In this document: positions 26,627 through 35,352 of the stretch, piece after piece
How positions within the stretch are numbered: the stretch's first letter is position 1
Layout: every line of letters begins with the position of its first letter
Assembly: GCA_020436025.1 (NCBI GenBank)
Contig: JAGQYP010000005.1
Coordinates: forward strand, 45,478 to 102,579
DNA length: 57,102 nt
Source of the DNA: Crocinitomicaceae bacterium
Lineage (GTDB): Bacteria > Bacteroidota > Bacteroidia > Flavobacteriales_D > Crocinitomicaceae
Direction of reading: 5' to 3'
Notes under the pieces: generated by a model
The model's database searches: none
Told to the model about the DNA's origin: nothing
Seen by the model: only the letters and a program-made list of their open reading frames with translations
Translations under genes and position numbers: made by a program

Positions 26627-27607
26627 ATGAGAGAAGTTCAGTTTAGAGAGGCGCTTAGAGAGGCCATGTCAGAGGAAATGAGAAGAGACGAATCTGTTTT
26701 CCTAATGGGTGAAGAAGTTGCAGAATACAATGGAGCCTACAAGGTATCCCAAGGAATGTTGGATGAATTTGGAGCGAAAAGAGTCATTGATACTCCGATC
26801 GCTGAGTTAGGGTTTGCAGGAATTGGTGTTGGAGCTTCCATGAATGGTTTGCGTCCTATCGTTGAGTTCATGACTTGGAACTTTGCTTTATTAGCAACCG
26901 ATCAAATCATCAACTCTGCAGCAAAGATGTTGCAAATGTCTGGTGGTCAATATGGATGCCCAATCGTTTTCCGTGGAGGAAATGGTCAGGCGGGTCAGTT
27001 GGCAGCCACTCACTCTCAGTCATTCGAACCTCTTTATGCACATTATCCAGGGTTAAAGGTCATCACGCCTTCAACTCCTTATGATGCAAAAGGTCTTTTA
27101 AAATCAGCCATTCGTGATAACGATCCAGTTGTCTTTCTGGAGTCTGAAAAGATGTATGGAGACAAAGGTGAAATTCCTGATGGAGAATACTTGATTCCAA
27201 TTGGAAAAGCGGATATTAAAAGAGAAGGAACTGATGTAACTATCGTTACTTTCGGGAAGATTATTAAAGTGTGTCACGAGGCTGCGGAAGCGCTTCAAAA
27301 GGAAGGGATTTCAGTTGAGATCATAGACTTGAGAACTGTAAGACCTATTGATTACGATACAGTTATAGCTTCGGTTAAGAAAACAAACAGATGTGTAATC
27401 GTTGAAGAATCTTGGCCAATCGCTTCGATTGCTTCAGAATTGGGATACTGGATTCAAAGATATGCTTTTGATTTCCTTGATGCTCCGGTTCACAGAGTAA
27501 TGCAAGCGGATACTCCATTCCCTTTTGCAAAGCCTTTGATGGCAGAAGCACTTCCTAATCCGACTCGAATTGCAAATGCAGTGAAAGCGGTGATGTACAG
27601 AAACTAA
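26627..27607 (+). CDS. pdhB: Pyruvate dehydrogenase E1 component, beta subunit
   Basis: 326 residues. Part of the thiamine-dependent E1 enzyme that decarboxylates pyruvate for acetyl-CoA. Motifs: VFLMGEEVAEYNGAYKVSQG, DTPIAELGFAGIGVGASMNG, RGGNGQAGQLAATHSQSFEP and VIVEESWPIASIASELGYWI. The partner E1-alpha and the E2 genes are not adjacent, so pdhA lies elsewhere. It stands alone between a strong promoter and a clear terminator. A branched-chain oxo-acid E1-beta is the main alternative; the sequence suits pyruvate better. Confidence 0.94.
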   Translation: MREVQFREALREAMSEEMRRDESVFLMGEEVAEYNGAYKVSQGMLDEFGAKRVIDTPIAELGFAGIGVGASMNGLRPIVEFMTWNFALLATDQIINSAAKMLQMSGGQYGCPIVFRGGNGQAGQLAATHSQSFEPLYAHYPGLKVITPSTPYDAKGLLKSAIRDNDPVVFLESEKMYGDKGEIPDGEYLIPIGKADIKREGTDVTIVTFGKIIKVCHEAAEALQKEGISVEIIDLRTVRPIDYDTVIASVKKTNRCVIVEESWPIASIASELGYWIQRYAFDFLDAPVHRVMQADTPFPFAKPLMAEALPNPTRIANAVKAVMYRN

Positions 27608-27628
27608 AATGAATATTCAATACAATTA

Positions 27629-27655
27629 AAAGAGGGCTTTGGTCCTCTTTTTTTA
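27629..27655 (+). terminator. pdhB terminator
   Basis: Stem AAAGAGG/CCTCTTT with loop GCTTTGGT, followed by a run of T (27648-27654). It lies about 22 bases after the pdhB stop. Confidence 0.9.
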
Positions 27656-27700
27656 TGTTTATTTTTTGACCAACAATCAATTAGATTCATTTTCTTTATT

Positions 27701-27708
27701 TATATTTG
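27701..27708 (+). promoter_or_regulatory. -7 box for the YceI-fusion gene
   Basis: TATATTTG, perfect to TAnnTTTG, 33 bases before ATG 27742. No TTG lies at the expected distance upstream, so the promoter may depend on another element. Confidence 0.45.
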
Positions 27709-27741
27709 CACAATAGTTGTTTAAACAAATAAATAATATTC

Positions 27742-29382
27742 ATGGAAAGTTTAATTCAAGTTTATCTGCCACTAGCATCGTTGTTGATCATATTAGCAAA
27801 CGTCTTATTCGTAAAAAAGTCCTTCATCAATTGGTTGCCAATGGTACTAATTCTGGCCGGATTGAGTAAGTTTTTAGGAGAATCCGTTGTGTCCGATGGA
27901 GAAACTGTTCCCTCCATTGTTCGAAATGGAGTCTTGTCGATTTTAATTTTGACCACTTTCATTGCTTTGTCTTACCGCCAATTTTTCAGGGATAAAGGGG
28001 ATAAATGGATGTATGTTGCTTTGGCTGTCGTTTATGCAATCGGAGCTGGAGTTGCTTTTGGCATCAAAGGAAATTTTACTTCTGGAATGACGGTTTTTAC
28101 CGGGTATAAACTTTTACTTTCAGTCGCGCTCAATCTACTTCTAGTGGCGATTATCTATCTCAAACTTCCTTTGCTAGTCAAATGGTTTAAGATTGATACA
28201 GAATCGATTCGACCTGTGTTTTTTCATGGTGCCATGTTGATGGTTGTTGCTTTGAGTGTTTATTTAGGGGTTTTCGTTACCGGCTGGTACGGGGTCGCTT
28301 TTTTTGCTAGTTTGTTTCTCCCTACATTGATTATCCTTTCTGATGAAGATACTGAATATTTGCTCCAACAAGGTGCTTTTTCCGTTGTGGGACTATTAGG
28401 ATTAGGGTATGTGATTTCATTTGGAAGCGGACTGGAATTTTATTTGGGTCATAGTCACTTGATTTTTGGGGCTTTTATTGGAGGATTCATTTTAGTGATT
28501 GGAAAATTGATGGGCTTGATGAATGACAAATTCAAGGCTTTTAAAATAATCATGGTGGCAGTAGTGATCGGAATGGTTTATGGATTGGGTTATTTGTACT
28601 CTATAAAAGAAAATTTAGGCGGATTGATTACCTATTCGGGCGTATTAATTGGAATGTTGCTCATGATTTTTAATTCCGAAAAAGGGAAGTATTCTTATTC
28701 CATGGGTACTGGACTGATTACCTTGGCTTCCATCTTACTTTTTGCTCCGTTTTTTGAGGTAGTAGATCCCTTTGCAGAAAAAGGATCCAATGCTGATAAG
28801 ATTGCTTCCGACCAAAAGAAAGTGGAGACGGTGAATGAAAAAGGGGAAAAGGTGGTTTTAGAATTAAATGATATCACGGAAGCAAAAGGAAACTGGGAAG
28901 TCTTTTTAGATAATTCTAAGTTGAAATTTGTTGTGGTGTCTCACGGAAATACAACCAAAGGAACCTTTAAAAATTACTCGGGAACCATTTCCATCAAAGA
29001 GAAATTGGAAGATTGTGAAGTAACAATGAAATTTGATGCCACTAGTTTGAGTACCTTCAATAAAACAAGAGATGGAGAAATCAAAGAAGGCGAAGATTGG
29101 ATGCATGTATCTAAATTTCCAGAATTGGAATTTCATGCCAAGGGATTCAAATTGGAAGGGGATAAGTATGTCACGGAAGGCGATTTAACCATGAAAGGAA
29201 TCACCAAAAAAGTACAGGTAAGCTTTGTTTTTGAAGGAAAAGGAAATAACGCTGGAAAAGATTTTATCATTGTTTCGGGTAATTTAAGTCTTGACATGAC
29301 TAACTTTGGTATTCCTGAGTCCTCTGAAGTGGACAAAGGAGTGGAGATCGAATTCACGGTCGAAGCGAATAAATTAGATTGA
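27742..29382 (+). CDS. Multi-pass membrane protein fused to a C-terminal YceI-like domain
   Basis: 546 residues. The first about 350 form some ten hydrophobic segments of a family I do not recognise. A charged linker (about 352-385) leads into a YceI-like lipocalin-type domain (about 388-545): NWEVFLDNSKLKFVV, TTKGTFKNYSGTI, DWMHVSKFPELEFHAKGF, TMKGITKKVQVSF. YceI domains bind isoprenoid chains and are normally free periplasmic proteins of about 190 residues, so the tethering is unusual. The next gene starts 2 bases after its stop, indicating coupling. A role in polyprenoid or quinone handling is only inference. Confidence 0.85.
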   Translation: MESLIQVYLPLASLLIILANVLFVKKSFINWLPMVLILAGLSKFLGESVVSDGETVPSIVRNGVLSILILTTFIALSYRQFFRDKGDKWMYVALAVVYAIGAGVAFGIKGNFTSGMTVFTGYKLLLSVALNLLLVAIIYLKLPLLVKWFKIDTESIRPVFFHGAMLMVVALSVYLGVFVTGWYGVAFFASLFLPTLIILSDEDTEYLLQQGAFSVVGLLGLGYVISFGSGLEFYLGHSHLIFGAFIGGFILVIGKLMGLMNDKFKAFKIIMVAVVIGMVYGLGYLYSIKENLGGLITYSGVLIGMLLMIFNSEKGKYSYSMGTGLITLASILLFAPFFEVVDPFAEKGSNADKIASDQKKVETVNEKGEKVVLELNDITEAKGNWEVFLDNSKLKFVVVSHGNTTKGTFKNYSGTISIKEKLEDCEVTMKFDATSLSTFNKTRDGEIKEGEDWMHVSKFPELEFHAKGFKLEGDKYVTEGDLTMKGITKKVQVSFVFEGKGNNAGKDFIIVSGNLSLDMTNFGIPESSEVDKGVEIEFTVEANKLD

Positions 29383-29383
29383 T

Positions 29384-30301
29384 TTGAGAAAATGGATCTG
29401 TATTCTAGGTTTGTTGATCTTCAGTGCGAATGTTCTGGCTCAAGAGAAAACACCCTTTTTTAAAAATGCAGATACGCTCAACAAGAAAAGAATCATTGGA
29501 ACGGGAATCACCATGCCTTTGGTTTATGGTGGTGCGGTAACTGCACTTGGAACCATTTGGTATCAAAACAATCTGACTCCCAAATTTCAAACCTTTAATG
29601 ATTGTTCGCATTGGCTGGGGATGGATAAGATGGGGCACATGACTTCCACGTATTATCTCAGCATGATTGGACACTCTGCCTTAAAATGGAGTGGGGTGGA
29701 AAGAAAAAAAGCCATTGGATTCGGAGGATTGTATGGATTTGTTTTTGTTTCCACTTTTGAAATATTTGATGGGTTCAGCAAGGATTATGGTTTTTCCTGG
29801 TGCGATTTAGGAGCTAATGCGATCGGATCGGCTTTGTACATGGGGCAGGAGTTTCTCTGGAACGAACAAAGAATAAAATTGAAATGGAGTTACTGGCCAA
29901 CAGAATATGCTCAATACAGACCCAATATTTTAGGTGAAAACTGGGCCACAAGGATTTTTAAGGACTATAATGGTCAGACCTATTGGTTATCAGCAAATAT
30001 TCATTCTTTTCTTCCTGAGGATTCAAAATTCCCTAAATGGTTGAATGTTGCATTCGGTTACAGCATCAATGAAATGTTGAAATCAGATACCCGACATTAT
30101 GAGGTGCAGGATGGAAATAACATACTCAGGTTTGATGCCTACAGCGAATTTTATTTGAGTTTGGATATCGATCTGACTAAAATCAAAGTAAAATCGCACT
30201 TCCTGAGAGCATTATTCAAAACGATTTCGATTATCAAAATTCCTTTCCCAGCGATTAGCTTTTCGAAGCATGGAGTTCAAGGCTACTGGTTCAAGTTCTG
30301 A
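29384..30301 (+). CDS. DUF2279-family secreted/outer-membrane protein
   Basis: 305 residues with signal peptide MRKWICILGLLIFSANVLAQ. Motifs such as CSHWLGMDKMGHMTSTYYLS and SKDYGFSWCDLGANAIGSALY fit DUF2279 (YfiM-like) proteins of unknown function. It uses a TTG start (29384), 1 base after the YceI-fusion stop; no ATG gives the full signal peptide. The hydrophobic mid-region and aromatic-rich C-terminus suggest membrane association. Confidence 0.82.
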   Translation: MRKWICILGLLIFSANVLAQEKTPFFKNADTLNKKRIIGTGITMPLVYGGAVTALGTIWYQNNLTPKFQTFNDCSHWLGMDKMGHMTSTYYLSMIGHSALKWSGVERKKAIGFGGLYGFVFVSTFEIFDGFSKDYGFSWCDLGANAIGSALYMGQEFLWNEQRIKLKWSYWPTEYAQYRPNILGENWATRIFKDYNGQTYWLSANIHSFLPEDSKFPKWLNVAFGYSINEMLKSDTRHYEVQDGNNILRFDAYSEFYLSLDIDLTKIKVKSHFLRALFKTISIIKIPFPAISFSKHGVQGYWFKF

Positions 30302-30312
30302 CAGACTGTCAG
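30298..30312. repeat. CTGACAGACTGTCAG inverted repeat at the DUF2279 gene end
   Basis: Six-base perfect arms with a 3-base centre, overlapping the TGA stop of the preceding gene. Without a T-run it is not a standard terminator. Confidence 0.4.
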
Positions 30313-30350
30313 TAAAATAGAATCGGAATGAAAATTGACAATGATTCAAC

Positions 30351-31079
30351 ATGTTCAACGATCAATTATACAAAAATCACGTACCAGCATTGATGTTCGC
30401 TTTCATCATGCTAGGGTTGATGTGGACAGGATATTTAATTCAAATGGGCCCCAGTATTCAATTTACAAGTTGGGGAGTTCATCCTCGGGAAGTGGAAGGA
30501 CTATTGGGCATTTTTTTCTCACCTTTTCTGCACAGTCCGAACGACATTTGGCACATTGTCAACAATACAATTGGAATGGGAATTGTCTCCTATCTGTTGT
30601 ATTATTTCTACAAAGATGTGGCATTTCGAGTATTGATTTTTTCCTGGATACTATCAGGTGGAATTACCTGGTTTATTGGAAAAGAAGGAAGTAATCATAT
30701 AGGGATGAGTGGAGTCATTTATGCCATTACTTTTTTTCTTTTACTCAGCGGATTCATTAGAAAAAATAATATTCTGATCCGTCTTTCATTAGGAATGGTT
30801 TTTCTTTATGGAAGTTTGATTTGGGGTATTTTCCCTATAAAAGAGGGGATTTCATGGGAAGGTCACTTGGGTGGATTCTTAGGCGGATTATTCCTGGCCA
30901 TTCTTTACCGCAAAAATGGTCCGAAAGAAAGGAAGTACCATTATGAAGTAGAGGAAGAATTAGGGATAGAACCAGAAGTCGAATACTGGCTACCAGAAGA
31001 GGAAAGAACACCTCCGCCAGAGGTTGAAAAACCTAAGATTGTTTTTTTCTTTAAAAGAAAATCGGATGAGTCATCCTAA
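30351..31079 (+). CDS. Rhomboid-family intramembrane serine protease
   Basis: 242 residues. Six or so membrane segments, with the catalytic serine in GMSG (Ser120), histidine in WEGHLGG (His172) and the supporting Asn in WHIVNNT (Asn71/72). The loop GISWEGHLGGFLGGLFLA matches the last catalytic helix with its GxxxG packing. A roughly 50-residue acidic and basic cytoplasmic tail follows. Substrate unknown. Preceded by the DUF2279 gene with about 50 bases between them. Confidence 0.9.
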   Translation: MFNDQLYKNHVPALMFAFIMLGLMWTGYLIQMGPSIQFTSWGVHPREVEGLLGIFFSPFLHSPNDIWHIVNNTIGMGIVSYLLYYFYKDVAFRVLIFSWILSGGITWFIGKEGSNHIGMSGVIYAITFFLLLSGFIRKNNILIRLSLGMVFLYGSLIWGIFPIKEGISWEGHLGGFLGGLFLAILYRKNGPKERKYHYEVEEELGIEPEVEYWLPEEERTPPPEVEKPKIVFFFKRKSDESS

Positions 31080-31083
31080 TTAA

Positions 31084-31112
31084 TTGTCAAAATAAATTTT
31101 TATTTAACTTCG
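31084..31112 (+). promoter_or_regulatory. Candidate promoter of the GT-C-like membrane protein gene
   Basis: TTG (31084-31086), 18-base spacer, TAACTTCG (31105-31112), 7 of 8 to TAnnTTTG. The ATG is at 31127. Confidence 0.4.
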
Positions 31113-31126
31113 GTTGAATTATTTCA

Positions 31127-32848
31127 ATGAAGTTCAGTCCAAATATCCTTTACAAATTCGGAATCGTAGAGTTTCTGCTCATATTTCTATTCATTTTTTT
31201 TGGAAATAATTATTACCTGAAACCAGATGCTAGAATCGTTGCAGATGGGGAAGGGTATTATGATTATTTGAAGTCGACTTTCATTTTTCACGACATAGAT
31301 CGAAAGGGTCTTTCAAGAGATTCTGAAGTATTTCAGAGATTGGATAAATATGGATTCTATGTTGAATATAAAGAAGGAAAAGTCAACAAATATACTTGTG
31401 GAACTGCCATGCTTCAAATGCCTTTCTTTCTAGTGGCCTACATGCAAGAAGAAGGGGAAGAATTAACTGGAGAAGAAGATTCTTTTCAAACATGGGCTTT
31501 CTATGGAGCGATTTTCTATGCTTTTTTTGGCTTATTTTTTTTACGACTGGCTTTTGTTCAGTTTAGTATTCACCCACTATCTATTTTTCTTATTCAAGCC
31601 TCTATTTTATTTGCAACATCCTACACTTATGAATTGAATTATGGTGTTTTCGGATCTCATGTCTATTCATTTTTCGCTATAGCTGCTTTTCTGTACTTTG
31701 CTCGAAGATATTTCAAAGAGCTCCGAATAGGGTTGTTTTATTTGGCCTGTTTAGCTATTGGATTTATTCTAATTATTAGACAGATCAATATTTTAATCCT
31801 TTTATTTATACCTTTTATTGCTGGAGATTGGGCCACATTAAAAAATGGATTTGTTCATTTGTTTCGCCCATTTTGGAGATTCTTTTTCGGACTTGCAATT
31901 ATTATAAGCATTGGGTTCATTCAAGTCTATTTTTGGTATCAGCAAACAGGAGATCTACTTGTTTATTCTTATGGAAGTGAGAGATTTTTCTTCCAATATC
32001 CCCATATTATGGAAATGCTGTTTAGTTATCGAAGAAGTTTGTTCGTTTACGCTCCCATCACAATCGTTTCTATTTTAGGTTTTACTCATTTATTATTTAC
32101 TCGAAAGTACTTTCAATTAATTTCATGGTGGATTGGATTTTTGCTGTTGACTTATATATTTTCATGTTGGTGGGATTGGACATATGGCGCCTCATACGGA
32201 CAAAGAGTCTTTATAGATGTATACCCAATTATTTTCTTGATGATTGCATTTTATCTTGAATTCATTGGAAAGAAAGGAGCTTATATTTTTGGAGTAGTAT
32301 TGATTTCGGCAAGTTTATTAAATACGATTCAAATGTATCAATGGAGAAAGTATATCATTGATTATCACTATAATACAGAAGAAAAGTATAGCAAAGTATT
32401 TCTGAAAACGGCTCAGAAATATGAGGGCTTATATTATCAGTTACCCGATAAACCTGAAGATCTTGTTGCAACAAGAGAATTTAATTTAGGTGATATGAAC
32501 CTAAAAGACTCTGGAGAGCAATTGGCTTTTGAGATTTTAGATAGTACTGGCATCGAATATACCCAATTTTTATGCTTACAGTTTGAGTCAAATTTTGCAG
32601 AAGAATCAAATGCTGAAATTACAATTACAATTGAAGATTTGACAACTGGAGAAAATCTATTTTGGGCTAAAAGACCGATTATCCATTTCGCAAAATTGGA
32701 TTTTAATACTTTGCACGAAGGATATTATTTGTTTGGGATGGATATACAACCAATTCCGCATCAGATTCAATATCGAATTTTTGTGAAGACGGATGAATAC
32801 TTTTACAAAGCTGAAAAACTAAAACTTTCGGCAATGAGAAAGCCTTAG
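31127..32848 (+). CDS. Polytopic membrane protein, GT-C glycosyltransferase-like
   Basis: 573 residues with about ten hydrophobic segments and a soluble C-terminal part (about 435-573) that looks beta-rich. After the first membrane helix there is an acidic DGEGYYDYLKS motif (about residues 39-49) of the type found in GT-C enzymes that use lipid-linked sugars, and SYTYELNYGVFGSHVYSF further on. I do not recognise a defined family. It could transfer sugar to lipid or protein in the envelope (inference). Confidence 0.65.
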   Translation: MKFSPNILYKFGIVEFLLIFLFIFFGNNYYLKPDARIVADGEGYYDYLKSTFIFHDIDRKGLSRDSEVFQRLDKYGFYVEYKEGKVNKYTCGTAMLQMPFFLVAYMQEEGEELTGEEDSFQTWAFYGAIFYAFFGLFFLRLAFVQFSIHPLSIFLIQASILFATSYTYELNYGVFGSHVYSFFAIAAFLYFARRYFKELRIGLFYLACLAIGFILIIRQINILILLFIPFIAGDWATLKNGFVHLFRPFWRFFFGLAIIISIGFIQVYFWYQQTGDLLVYSYGSERFFFQYPHIMEMLFSYRRSLFVYAPITIVSILGFTHLLFTRKYFQLISWWIGFLLLTYIFSCWWDWTYGASYGQRVFIDVYPIIFLMIAFYLEFIGKKGAYIFGVVLISASLLNTIQMYQWRKYIIDYHYNTEEKYSKVFLKTAQKYEGLYYQLPDKPEDLVATREFNLGDMNLKDSGEQLAFEILDSTGIEYTQFLCLQFESNFAEESNAEITITIEDLTTGENLFWAKRPIIHFAKLDFNTLHEGYYLFGMDIQPIPHQIQYRIFVKTDEYFYKAEKLKLSAMRKP

Positions 32849-32850
32849 AC

Positions 32851-33345
32851 TTATTCAATAATCTCTCTAGGCATTTTCATCCACTCCAAAACCCCAGTTC
32901 CTTTGGAAATTTCTTCCCAAGAATCCACGTCAAAAGAAACTAGGGCTGTTCCACAGGTAGAAAGCTCTAAGTCCATTTCCGTGAAGTAATTCATGCAATC
33001 TGTAATTCCAAAGTTATGACCACAAATGAGGATGGTGTGGTATTTGTCATTCAAATGAAAGCAAAAATCCAGGTAGGTGGTCAAATTGCATAAATAGAGG
33101 TCGTGTTTCCATTCAATACTTTGAGTTCCACCCGTTAAAATTTCATTGATTATGAGAATGGTTTCCTTCGTTCGAGCTGCATTACTGGAATAAATTTGAT
33201 CAGCTTTAAACTTTTTTTCTTCCAATAAATGGCCAATCACATTTGCTTGGATTCGCCCTTTATCATTGAGTTTCCGGTCAAAATCCCTTCCAGTTCCAGA
33301 CTCTCTTTTGGCTTTTCCATGACGAACAAATAAAATTTTTTTCAT
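32851..33345 (-). CDS. SixA-like histidine phosphatase
   Basis: 164 residues of the histidine-phosphatase superfamily. The phosphohistidine nucleophile motif RHGKA is at residues 8-12; ARTKETILI and CGHN (about 108-111) supply the other active-site residues. The compact length fits SixA, which removes phosphate from phosphohistidine in signalling proteins. Its end faces the membrane protein gene end 3 bases away (convergent). Confidence 0.87.
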   Translation of the reverse strand: MKKILFVRHGKAKRESGTGRDFDRKLNDKGRIQANVIGHLLEEKKFKADQIYSSNAARTKETILIINEILTGGTQSIEWKHDLYLCNLTTYLDFCFHLNDKYHTILICGHNFGITDCMNYFTEMDLELSTCGTALVSFDVDSWEEISKGTGVLEWMKMPREIIE

Positions 33346-33443
33346 TTTTTTTCAATTTTCACCAACCCCTTCTCACAAATATGCGTTTTTCGTTGTAATT
33401 CTGCTACAGTTGAATCAATAATTCAACCAGATGGAGAAACTAC

Positions 33444-33475
33444 TTGTCTAAAAAAACCGGTCTGATTTTTATTTG
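33444..33475 (+). promoter_or_regulatory. Candidate promoter of the ECF sigma cassette
   Basis: TTG (33444-33446), 21-base spacer, TTTATTTG (33468-33475), 7 of 8 to TAnnTTTG. The predicted start is near 33482, inside the central loop of the inverted repeat described separately. Confidence 0.5.
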
Positions 33476-33511
33476 TCACTGGCTTTGGGTAAATTTATAG
33501 ACCGGTTTTTT
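33451..33511 (+). promoter_or_regulatory. 13-base inverted repeat flanking the sigma promoter
   Basis: AAAAAACCGGTCT (33451-33463) and AGACCGGTTTTTT (33499-33511) are perfect complements, 35 bases apart. The arms lie about -30 to -18 and +18 to +30 relative to the predicted start. It could be a paired operator or, if transcription starts upstream, a stem with a T-tract acting as an attenuator. Confidence 0.65.
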
Positions 33512-33523
33512 GTTTTTAACACG

Positions 33524-34099
33524 TTGACGGTAAGTGAGAAACTCATATCAAGATGTATCCAAAAGGATAGAAGAGCGCAGAAAGAGCTTTATGAAATCTG
33601 CTTTCATATGCTTATGCCTATCTGCTTCAAATATCACAAGGATGAGGAAACTGCACGGGCTGCGTTGAATATGGCTTTTTTGAAAGTCGTGACGAAGCTA
33701 GACACTTTGGGCGAGTCAGTCCCATTTGAAGCCTGGGCCAAGAGAATCACACTGAATGTCATCATAGACGATTTTAGAAAGAACAAGAAATACAAAGAAA
33801 AAGTAGCGACGAAGGAAACCGACAGAGAATTGGATTACCATACGACTACTTCTTCTCAAAACGAAAGCGTCACCACCTTTGAGATGGAAAAACTCAATGG
33901 ATTTATTGACAGATTGCCGGAAATTTCGAGAAAAGTATTCGATTTGTACATCGTTCAAGGGTATTCCCACAAAGAAATAGGGGAAATCTTGGACATCTCT
34001 AACGGAACGTCTAAATGGCATTTATCCAACGCGCGAAAGATATTGAGAGAGATGATAACTGAGCAAGACAGAGCTGAGTTATCGAGAAGTTTTGGATAA
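33524..34099 (+). CDS. ECF-type RNA polymerase sigma factor
   Basis: 191 residues from TTG 33524; the open frame extends to a TTG at 33473 that lies inside the inverted repeat and is less likely. Region 2 (ICFKYHKDEETARAALNMAFLKVV, PFEAWAKRITLNVIIDDFRK) and region 4 (VFDLYIVQGYSHKEIGEIL with SNGTSKWHLSNARKIL) are present. The next gene starts on the last base of its stop, indicating coupling. That gene encodes a single-pass protein that may be its anti-sigma factor. Directs transcription of an unknown envelope regulon. Confidence 0.92.
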   Translation: MTVSEKLISRCIQKDRRAQKELYEICFHMLMPICFKYHKDEETARAALNMAFLKVVTKLDTLGESVPFEAWAKRITLNVIIDDFRKNKKYKEKVATKETDRELDYHTTTSSQNESVTTFEMEKLNGFIDRLPEISRKVFDLYIVQGYSHKEIGEILDISNGTSKWHLSNARKILREMITEQDRAELSRSFG

Positions 34100-35352
34100 T
34101 GAATTTCAGAGACGAAGAGACATATCAATTTTTTGAAGAACCAAACAGCTCAAACGAAAACCAAGAGTTTGAATTCAAGGATTCCTATTGGGATGAAATG
34201 GAGGCTATGTTGGATGCACACGACTCTAAAAAGAAAAAGAGAAGAGGCGCATTTATCTGGTTTTCTAGTGCCTCGGTGGTAATCGCCTTGCTTTTCGGAT
34301 TGTCGCATTTTGGAGTATTTAGTCCGATGACCCCTTCATCTTCTAAAGGATCTGTTGCAATTGACCAAGAAAATTCGGCTCAATCAGTAGTCATTCAAGC
34401 TTCGGAGGTTGATCAGAAAGCGAATCTTGAGGAAAATACTCCAAGTGTTAATGATGGTAAAGGTTCAAATCAAAATGGATTTGTAGCGCAATCAAAACGT
34501 GCTGATGTTGCTTACCATTCAAATACGAAGGCTAATAAAAATCTTCATTCAAAACAGAATCAAGAGGATTTAGAAGTTGAGAAAGTGGAGAATCATATTG
34601 TAGCGGATCAAAATTTAGCTGATCCGAAAATGATTAAAGATCAAATCGTAGAAGATGAAGAATTGACTTCACTTGCCATGATTCCAGTTCAGGAAATTCC
34701 AAATAACCTTGATCAATCCATTATTCTGGAAAATAGAAAGGTGAAATTTCAGAAAACACATCATTTGTTTACCAATGCAGAGGCTGGAATTGTCAATAAA
34801 TATGGGCCAAACAAAGGAGTTTCTTACGGTGTATCAGCTGGATTAGGCTATGAATTAGGATTCCATAAGAATTTGGCTTTCCAAGTTGGGGCTCAATTGA
34901 ACTATCGCGAAGGCCTTTCACAAAACTATGTGAATGAAAGTAAAATCTATGGCTTCAAATCACAACGTTATTATCAGGAAGTAGATTATAAAGGTCAGTT
35001 TGAAATTGAAATACCTGTAGCACTTAAAATTAAATTAAACAGACATTCGATCAATGCGGGTGTCGGAACTTCTTTTTTATTAGGTGTAAGGTCAAAAGTA
35101 GAGCAATACATTCCTGAGTCAACAGGCGTAGAAAATTACAGTTCGAATTTTGGAATTAAAGACGGAATCCGAAAATTGGATGTCAAACTGAATCTTCAAT
35201 ATGGATATGCCGTTTCTCGTAATTTAGAATTTACTGCAGGTGTAAGTGCCGGATTACTAGATCAAACCTCGAATGAATTCTTCGGAAATACTGACAAAGA
35301 TTTAAACATGCAGTTCCGCGCTGGAATTAAGTATTTCTTCTTCAATAAATAA
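34099..35352 (+). CDS. Membrane-anchored protein with cytoplasmic N-terminus and C-terminal beta-barrel-like domain; putative anti-sigma
   Basis: 417 residues. An acidic N-terminus (1-45) is followed by KKKKRR and one transmembrane helix (about 51-73), then a Ser/Gln/Asn/Glu-rich linker (about 75-215) and a beta-rich C-terminal region (about 225-417). That region has alternating strands typical of outer-membrane barrels (AGIVNKYGPNKGVSYGV, LGYELG, MQFRAGIKYFFFNK). The layout resembles an anti-sigma protein fused to an OMP-like domain, so it could report outer-membrane state to the sigma factor (inference). No zinc or ASD motif is evident. ATG overlaps the sigma stop by 1 base. Confidence 0.75.
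   Translation: MNFRDEETYQFFEEPNSSNENQEFEFKDSYWDEMEAMLDAHDSKKKKRRGAFIWFSSASVVIALLFGLSHFGVFSPMTPSSSKGSVAIDQENSAQSVVIQASEVDQKANLEENTPSVNDGKGSNQNGFVAQSKRADVAYHSNTKANKNLHSKQNQEDLEVEKVENHIVADQNLADPKMIKDQIVEDEELTSLAMIPVQEIPNNLDQSIILENRKVKFQKTHHLFTNAEAGIVNKYGPNKGVSYGVSAGLGYELGFHKNLAFQVGAQLNYREGLSQNYVNESKIYGFKSQRYYQEVDYKGQFEIEIPVALKIKLNRHSINAGVGTSFLLGVRSKVEQYIPESTGVENYSSNFGIKDGIRKLDVKLNLQYGYAVSRNLEFTAGVSAGLLDQTSNEFFGNTDKDLNMQFRAGIKYFFFNK

Noticed and set aside
30298..30312. Terminator after the DUF2279 gene
   Set aside because: The hairpin lacks a T-run and overlaps the stop codon; kept only as a weak inverted repeat.
30335..30694. A second + strand open frame overlapping the rhomboid gene
   Set aside because: Different frame of the same DNA; the rhomboid frame holds the catalytic Ser and His motifs.
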